A stretch of DNA of 64,000 nucleotides from Hepsetus odoe (lineage: Eukaryota; Chordata; Actinopteri; Characiformes; Hepsetidae), in assembly GCA_017165825.1 (NCBI GenBank), contig CM029383.1, forward strand, positions 10,468,152 to 10,532,151. Direction: 5' to 3'. The position numbers and the translations under genes were made by a program. Numbering within the stretch: the first letter of the stretch is position 1; each line of letters opens with the position of its first letter. The notes below the pieces were generated by a model that saw nothing but the letters and a program-made list of their open reading frames with translations, did no database searches and was not told the origin of the DNA. This document shows, piece by piece, positions 37,911 through 46,900 of this stretch.

Positions 37911-40900
37911 TTGTTGTGCATCCCCTGAGGCAATGGGCTTGGTGAGGCTGTGGAGGGAGAAGGAAGAATACAATGGGTTGCCAACTCTTACATATAGAGC
38001 AAGATGCTAAAATAATTAAGTCTAGTTTCACAGATACACTTTTTTTAGAACAGTTTTTAGTGAGTCAAACTCATAAGCTGGATTCACTAACCAAAGACCC
38101 ACAAACTTGAACTTAAAATTTGATTAACACAGCAGCTGTGTCAATGTACTTTCCTTTTTAAGTATACTTTTATGTCTTAACCTTTTTAAGAAAGACAAAA
38201 AGAAGTCATTCACAAACAACAAAGGGAAATCAATATAAATGGTCAACTCACCTGCCAGCAGATAATGTTAGATCACTTAATTTTTGGACAATATTAACTG
38301 CTTCGGCGCTGGTGACGTTACTAGTAAGGTTTGCTAACTGAGCTTGGAGTCCTAAATGGGTACATGTATAAATCAATAATTATTTATTTATAATACATTA
38401 TTATAACATTACACATATAGTGAATTGTATTTAAAACTTTTTCATGTGTATATCCATGAAACCCAAATACTGATACCTGATGCCTGAAAAGTTACATTAG
38501 GTGTAGAACTCTCTGTGTGTTCTGCTAACAAGAAAAGAAATATGTTCAGAGTTCATACTACACCGTCATTGTTATATTTGTGGTTATTGGTATCTGATCT
38601 TGGAGTTCTGGATGTGTACATGCATAAGTACAAATAAACAAATCAATAATTATTTATTATTAATAACTTTTGTTTAAAAACATTTAAGTCATAATTCTCT
38701 ATATTTAAACATTTTCAATGCATATGTCTATAAAAGTCAGACTTCCTTACCTGATGCTGTTGAAACTGCCGTTGATGGTGTGGTAGTGTGAGTCATATCA
38801 TATGACATATTTATATAATATGACATATTTATACACATAAGAAAGGCAAAAAAAAATGAGATGAGAGGAAATAAGTGTAAATTTGTTGTTATGTTTGCAT
38901 AATTACCAAGGGCAAATAGAGATCTGATTAAAATCAGTTATTAAATAAGTTATTTCTGTCCTGTTTTTTATACCTGTCCATATACTAGATGTAAACAAGT
39001 GTAAATCAACAAAGCAATAACGGTGATAGTGATGTTTACGGTAATGTTTTCTTGTAGAGCTAGGAGTTCTAAATGTGGACATATATAAATCAATGATTAT
39101 TTATTTATAATATATTATTATAACATTACATATATAATGCTAAGCATTTAAAACTTTTGATGATATTGTGAGCTGTTGTAAGAGAAGGGGGCAGCTTTAA
39201 GAGACCCTAGAGAATGAAAGTGAATAGGACAAAGACAGAATCCATGAGTGTGAACGAAAGGGAGGAAAGTGGAGTGGTTAGGATGCAGGGAGTAGAGGTG
39301 ACAAAGGTGGAGGAATTAAATACATGGGATCAGCAGTTAGAGTAACAGGGAGTTTGGAAGAGAGGTGAAAAAAAGAGTTATATATATTTATTAAATATAG
39401 ATATATTTATTTTCTGCAAACAAGAAAAGTTCAGAGTTCATCACTTTGACTTTTTAAAATATTTCTGTGTTAAATAAGCAGTACCTGTAGTAGTTGATGT
39501 GCAAATTGCTATTGAAACAGCTGTTGATGGTTTAGGTGTGAGAGTCATTTCAATATGTATTGGCATTTTTTACATGTAAAAAACCCCCCCAAAAAAACAA
39601 ATGGGAAAAGGAGAAAAAAGTCAAAATCTGTTAAATTTGCAGCATTAATAGCAGACCGTTTCAAAGGCTTAATAGAGATCTGATTAAAACTAACCCAGTT
39701 ATTTAATAACAGTTTTTTCATACCTGTCCATATTATTTTTGTAGTACCTGCTTTATCAGTATATGTTATGTCAGCAGGTGATGTGCTAATAGTTATTGTG
39801 TTATTATAAGTTTAGAAAAAATTAAACCTCTGGGTGAGAGCTCAAGATGTTGATACCTGATGCACTCCATGTGGTTGTACTTGTGGGAATAGTTAAGAAA
39901 TTCGTAGCTTTAAGACTGCTGTAATACAAAACAAAATTTAAAAAGCTGAACTGCAGACATTCTCACTCAAACTGATACTCACTCAAACCAAGCACTAATC
40001 TGTAAAACAGGCAAATCCTATTATACAATTTGGTTAATGATAAACAAACTAAAGCCACATCTTATCATATGTTTTAAAACCAGAAAACCATCTTTAAGAT
40101 TTCTCCACTAACCAGTTGCAAACAGTGGTGTTGTCCAGGTTTAAGATTGTGAAGGAGTTGCAATCAGTGAGGTTAAAACTCAGTAAGATGAGACCTGTTG
40201 TGTTGTTCTTGAAAATCACATCTGAAACCCAACAATGATCTCTCAACCACTTTACTTCTTTGTGACAAATATTGAATTATGCAGGACAACAGAAGAGTAA
40301 CAATGCTTCAACACAAACTATTAACATGTATATGACATATTTACAGTTGAGGCCAAAATTATTAGGCCCCCTTATGAAATTAGACAACACTCTTGATTTC
40401 TACATGAAAATGACCATTAACAACAGGTGTTTGTTATTTTGGAAACAAATACACTTTAAAAAACAATGTCCACTAAGTTTAATTACGATATTTTATTGAT
40501 ACACCAAGTTGAAACAAGAAAGGGCAAAAATGAGACATCCAAAATTATTAGCTCCCTGGCCATTAATAGTCAATAGTGTACCCTTTCTGAGCCACAATTG
40601 ACAACAATCTCTTAGTGTAGTTCTTTACTAGGTTGGCACAGGTCTCCTGAAGGATTTTGGCCATTCTTCCATGGCAATTTGTTCAAGCTGATCCAAATTG
40701 CATGGTTTCCGAGCATGGACATTTACTTTGAGCACCCACCACAGATTCTCAATAGGACTGAGGTCTGGGCTCTGTGCGGGCCACTCCGGGATCTTGGTTT
40801 TGGTATCCTTGAGGAACTGTTGGACTAATTTCGATGTATGCTTTGGGTCATTGTCTTGTTGGAAGACCCAGCGATGACCTAAGCCTAGACTACGAGCAGA

Positions 40901-43900
40901 TTTCTGCATATTCTCCCTCAAAATGTCAACATAATTTTCTTTCATCATGATGCCATGCACCCGAACAAGGCTCCCTGTACCTGAGGCTGCAAAACAGACC
41001 CACAGCATGATGCTCCCACCACCATGTTTAACTGTGGGAACTGTGTTCCTAGGGTTGCAAAACTCATCTTTACCTTTCAAATGTTCACGGGCTGTAATAT
41101 TCTGGGAGGAAGCAGATTGTGGAGGCAGAGGAATGTACTTCAAGTTCCTTTATTGTACAGGGGTCTTCTTAACACACACACAAGCTGGGCCCGACCAGGT
41201 AACAACAACAACCTGTTTCTCCGCACCTGAGTAACTCACCCTATTGCCTTAGAACGCCCTCCCGTGGTCACACTATAATACATCACACTTAATACTTTAC
41301 TACATGGGCAAACCTCAGTCGGGCTGTGATGTGCCACTCTTTGAGTAAAGGGGCTCTTCTGGGACGATGGCCCTGAAGCCCACCACAATGAAGAGCCCTC
41401 ACAACTGAGTTCCTTGAAACATCAACTTCCCCCTTATTATGAGCCTCTACTATCTTCTTCTTTCTGAGCTCCAGACTGATTTCCTTTGTCTTTGGCATGG
41501 TGAGTAACAGTAGTCGCTCTCATGTGTTCAGGTGCCCTGTTCCTTGGAGACTTTTTATGCTGATTGAATGTTGTTAGGAAGCCAATTGACTGCAGGTGTT
41601 GTTAGGAAGTCAACTGACTGCACAGGTGTGGTTTCAAAGCTGATTGGTTAATTACCGTAGGTGTGTTTCGAAAGCATTCACATGAAACATTCACATGGGG
41701 CTAATATTTTTGACCATCCCATGTTTTACTATATTTGATGAGCCTAAAAATGTATTTTAAATTACAAAATGTACCAAAAGCTACTAAATAGCACTGGTGA
41801 ATGTTTGCATTTATCAAGTTTCATCAATGCTGCAAACATTGGGAAGAAGTTTAGAAAAATGTTCCATAATTCCTGGGGGGCTAATAATTTTGGCCTCAAC
41901 TGTAGGAGTATGGAACTTCTGTGTGTACATGCACATACCTACTCTGGTGAAATTTTTTTTTGGATCCACAGTTTTATTTATCATTTCTATGGTGGACTGC
42001 ACTGTTTGTATCACATTGTTATGGCAGCACTGCTGACTAGAAAAAGAGCACAATGTAAAGCACAAACATAGCTCTCACCAGCCTTGCTATGTACACTTAC
42101 ATCACAAATACATCCCCATTGTAAAATGTTTTTTAAGTGCTTAGATAAACATACTTAGAAAATAGTACTTAGCTTAGATATAATTAATATTGTAGGATCA
42201 TTTATAAGAAAACCAAATTGATCCTATTCGGGCATTGAAGCTTAGAATCATATTGTGAATGACTGAAATATTTCATGTCTGAGACCATTTTAGCACAACT
42301 GTATTTGATGGAAATGTCTTGGGAAATTCTGAAATTTAGGTTAGAAAATAACATAAACATAGCTTTGTGCTTATGGTTTAGATAGGCTATATAGTTTTGT
42401 GCAATCAACACATGTTATTGTTCACTTACAACTGACTAATCTTGTAATACATTATACTGAATAAAACAGGGCATACTTTACTTTACAGGGCAAAGTTTAC
42501 TTTATGCCAATGAGAAGTATTTTTCCTGAATTCTCAGTTGAGCAAATTATTTTGAACAATTTCCAATAGCAAATCACATACAAATCACAAATACAAAAAC
42601 AAAATAACAGTTCATACTATGGCAAAGCTTCACTTACGGTTCACACAGCAATGTAGTATTCTGTAGGAAAAGATTAGCAGATGTTTTTCACAGAAAAACA
42701 TGTGAAGACTTATGAAACATATATGTCCTCTCTAAATAAAAGTTAACTTACCACAGCTGAAGATAAATTTAAGCATTGTTGCTGAAAATGAAAGAAATAA
42801 GAATGAATTATAAATGGTTAACAGATTGCATTCATGCACTGTGTGCACAATGAGGCAATGTGCACAATGAGTATTTTGACCATATCATCATTTTTATGCA
42901 TTTTTATTCCAGCTCCAAGCTGTATAAACTTGAATGTTAATTGGATCAGGCGCCTATCAGGTGATTTTTCATGAGTATTTGTGTAATGAGGCAGGATGTG
43001 GCCAAAGGAGGTCAACACCCTATATCAAGGTGTGCGTAATTATTAGGCAGCTTCTTTTCTGTGCAAAAAAAAAAGAAATATAACTGACTGTCAAAAAAGA
43101 AGTAAAATATTTTCTTAAGTATTTCAGAGGGATGCAGCATTCTTGAAATTGCTAAAATATTGGGGCGTAACCACAGAACCATCAAACAGTTTGTTGAAAA
43201 TAGTCAAAAGAGTCGCAAGAAATGTGTTAAGAAAAAATATACTAATTAACTGTTAAAAATTTCTGAAAAATCTGAGAGGCTACCAGGAACCCGTTATACC
43301 CCGATGCTGTCATATTCCAGAACTGCAAACTACCTGGAGTGCCCAGAAATAAAAAGTGTTCAGTGCTCAGAGACATGGCCAAGGTGAGGAATGCTGAAAT
43401 CCGACCACCACTGAACAAGACACACAAGTTGAAACGTCGAGACTGGGCCAAGAAATATCTCAAGACAGAATCTTCAAAGGTGTTATTGACTGAAAAGATA
43501 AGACTGACTATTGACTAGAGTGACTCTTCTTTGGCTCAGATGCCAGCAAGGAGTACTAGTATGGGTTGGTATAATTAAAGATAAGCCAGTTTAACATTTT
43601 TAGGTTGAAGATGGACTCAAAATAAATTCCCAAACCTACTGCCAGTTTTAAGAAGACATTTTCTTTAAGCGGTGGTTCAGGAAACAGTCAGATTTTTATG
43701 CAGGACAATGCTCCATTGCATAATTGGAAGTACTCCACTGTGTGGCTAGCCAGTAAAGGTGAAAGAATAGTGAAATGACACAACATGACTTCCTCATGTG
43801 ACCTAAACCCTGTTGAGAACTTATGGGCCCTTCTTAAACAAGAGATTTACAGGGAAGGGAAACAGTGCATCTCTATGAACAGTGCCTGGGAGGCTTTGGT

Positions 43901-46900
43901 TACTGCTGCACAAAAAGTTGATTGTCAACAGATCAAGAAACTGGCAGACTCAATGAATGGAAGGATTATGATGGCTATTGAAAAGAATGGAAGCTATATT
44001 GGTTACTGATGTTTTTGAAATGTCTGAAATGTTTATTTGTAAATTTTGAGTTGTTTGTTTACTATTTTACCTTTAACAGATGAAATAAAAAAGTGAGATG
44101 GGAAAACTTTCGGTTTTCATTTAGTTGCATTATAATTCTGCTCACTAATAGTTGCCTAATAACTTGGCACATGTATGTATTCCCCTGAGAATGTTCACAC
44201 TCACATTTCCTTTGTAAAGTATTCAGGTTTTAGGGTTATTAACATTCTGGGTTGACTGATATCACTGCTGTATTTGTTCCATATTGAAATCCTCAAAATG
44301 CTCACTTGCCTAATAATCATGCACACAGTGTTCTTCTTATATTACTTATATCATTATATTCCTTTGTATAATTGTTATTTTTAGATCCAATGTCTTGGAT
44401 TACTGAAAATGTCACAAAATTAATATGCACTATAAGTTCACACATTGATAGGTACAGGAAAGGTACGTTACCTCTCTGTACAGAAATAACTGTGACTAAG
44501 GATGTTGGAGTTTTAGACTGATTTTAATGTGTTTTGAATCATTATTGTGACATGCACAAACCCTGGAAGGCTAGTGTCCAGAGCATGTGTCCATACACCA
44601 GATTTAAATCAGTCTAATGAGTCAAATATCCTGTGATAAAAAAAGAACTAGTGGATTGAATGAAATGGAGCTTAAACGTTTGCATAAACTCACTACATGT
44701 TATCTTTTTTCTTGTTATCACCACATATACTTTTGCATCATCAAAGAAGCTTGGAAGCACCAAACAACAGAATTAGCAGAATGTGTGAATCAGCAAAAGG
44801 GTGTCTTCTCAGTGGAACCAAGTAGCACATACATTCCAACATTCCAATCTAAACCTAAAAATCCAACCTCTATTAAATGGTGAAGAGTTACAGATTGGGC
44901 AATAGCATTTTAGAAAAGGTAATACGATTTTAATGACTCCATGACTCTAAGGCTCACAGACCTAATAAAAGGGGTAAATATCCTCTAAGCTCACTTCAAT
45001 AATACATTATGATTAATATATGAAGGCATCTTTATATAATTTAAGGAAGGATGAAAGGAAAAATGTACCAGAGCATTCCTGATAAAAATCTGCTGTGATG
45101 CTAAAGATGAAAAGTGAAAGTGACAACCCTTGTCATTGCGAGGTCACAGCACTGCACACCATGAACAACAACGAAATTGGACCTCTGCTTTAACACATGT
45201 ACACAAACACCATGCAGCAGTGGGCAGCTATTGAAAGCGCCTGGGGAGCAGTGACGGGGACGGTACCTTGCTCAGGGGTACCTCAGGGCAACCTATTTTT
45301 GAGGGAATCGAACCCACAATCCTCCGATGCGGGGCCAACTCCCTAACTACTAGGCCACCGCTGCCTAGATGAAGATAAAACAAAGGTTGACATTTCATTG
45401 AGACAATGATCCTAAACACATAGCCTTTATTTAACTACATAAGCCAAAAACTCATCACTGCAGAGTGATTTTTTGCCACCTTGGCAAGAGAAGCTCTCAC
45501 CAACAAAAGGACACTTAATCCTGTAACCATTATTAACCACAACCCTAAAGTCTTCATTAAAAGAAATAAAACATAATTTTTGATGGCTAAAGATGATTTC
45601 AGAATAAAGATGTATTTAAAAAGTATGGCCCGCTCCAAGGCACTGTTAAGTAAAGAGTGTACAAACAGAAAAATTAAGTGTTTACGTAGACTTTGACACC
45701 TCTTTTTCCCTGAGCAACCACTAGAGAGTGACATAAGACAACAATTCATGCAGGCTCTTGCCTCACAGTCATCTGCTCCTTTTTGTCCATGGTTATGGCT
45801 CATTACTTGCGCAGGTGTTTCTATTTTCCTAGGTCAGAGAAGGGCTTTTTAAGGTTTCCTTTTCTCACTCAGTCACTGAGTTACCCTGTTTAGTATAATT
45901 TAGTTTGGTGTCTTTCTTCTTTAACTTCTTTTGGTTTTCCTGTGCCTTTTCTTTCTTTTTATATCTATTGGTTTCTGATTATTTCCAATTATCTCCATTT
46001 AACATCTCTTAATTCTCCTTGTCTAGTCCTGTGTCTAGTTTGGTTACATTTACATGGTTGAGTCTTTGCATATTGTTTCTCTTATACTATTTATTCAACC
46101 AAATCCCTAAAAGAACAAGGTGAGAAGAGTTTTGAAGAGTTTTGGAAAAAAAGTAATGTGGCTATACAAAAGGTTAGGATCACTTTCAGTCAATCCACTA
46201 GTGCCTTTTTGTCACAGACTCATTAGACCTTAAATCAAATGTGGCATAAGATCACCTGTATTGGAAAGTGTCCATCCAAGAGTTGCATATGTCTGGTTTG
46301 GATATTACAATAATGTAATAATGATTTAAAACATGGATTAGGACAAATCTACTCCATCATATTAAAAATTAAGGTTTTAAAATAGACTGCAGGCTGTAAT
46401 TTTAAAAATACTGCAAGAGCTATGTCATACTTAAGTTTTCACCATGTAGAAATAGTGGGGATTTTTTTCACATTTTAAGAGGGTTTCACTGGGGTTGCCC
46501 AAACATTATTGTGCAACTGTGTAAGTGATATGACATACAACGTAGACTCACCTCTGATCTGGTAAAGCTGTCTGTATTGTTTCTAAAGTGGACATGAAGT
46601 TGACCTGTATCAAAGAATATAGAGATATGGAAACTTGATATTGTTATGTTACAAATAAAATACATACTGACTTTATAAAATAGTTTTACCTTTGCTGCAT
46701 TCAGGTGTACATCCATCTTCTGAAACACATGTTTAAAAATTGTCAGTAAAACACATCTATAAACTTCAATAAACAAGATAATTTCTTAAAATGTGTTTTA
46801 GACAGTAGTCAGCACTGCTTGATACAGTTTACACAACACTAGTACTAGTACTAGGAGTATTGGAGGTGTATAGAGTATTTTTTTAAGGTTAGTAATGATA

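Larger units (their letters stand above)
38330..39560. repeat. Local tandem duplication of stalk exon plus intron
   Basis: Three diverged units share an intron block (aatcaataattatttattt at 38372, 38641 and, changed, 39090) and an exon-end block (38755-38800 resembles 39490-39545). Each unit also carries a remnant of the start of the GAIN exon (GGACTCCAAGCTCA at 38338-38351; variants at 38597 and 39060). Confidence 0.65.

Noticed and set aside
44475..44492. 18-nt copy A micro-exon
   Set aside because: Flanked by cacag and gtaacg on the minus strand but lies just outside a Tc1 end and does not solve the phase problem; too weak to list as a feature.
45435..45803. 122-codon minus frame with hydrophobic stretches
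   Set aside because: No family resemblance and no supporting splice sites; lies in a copy A intron. Treated as chance.
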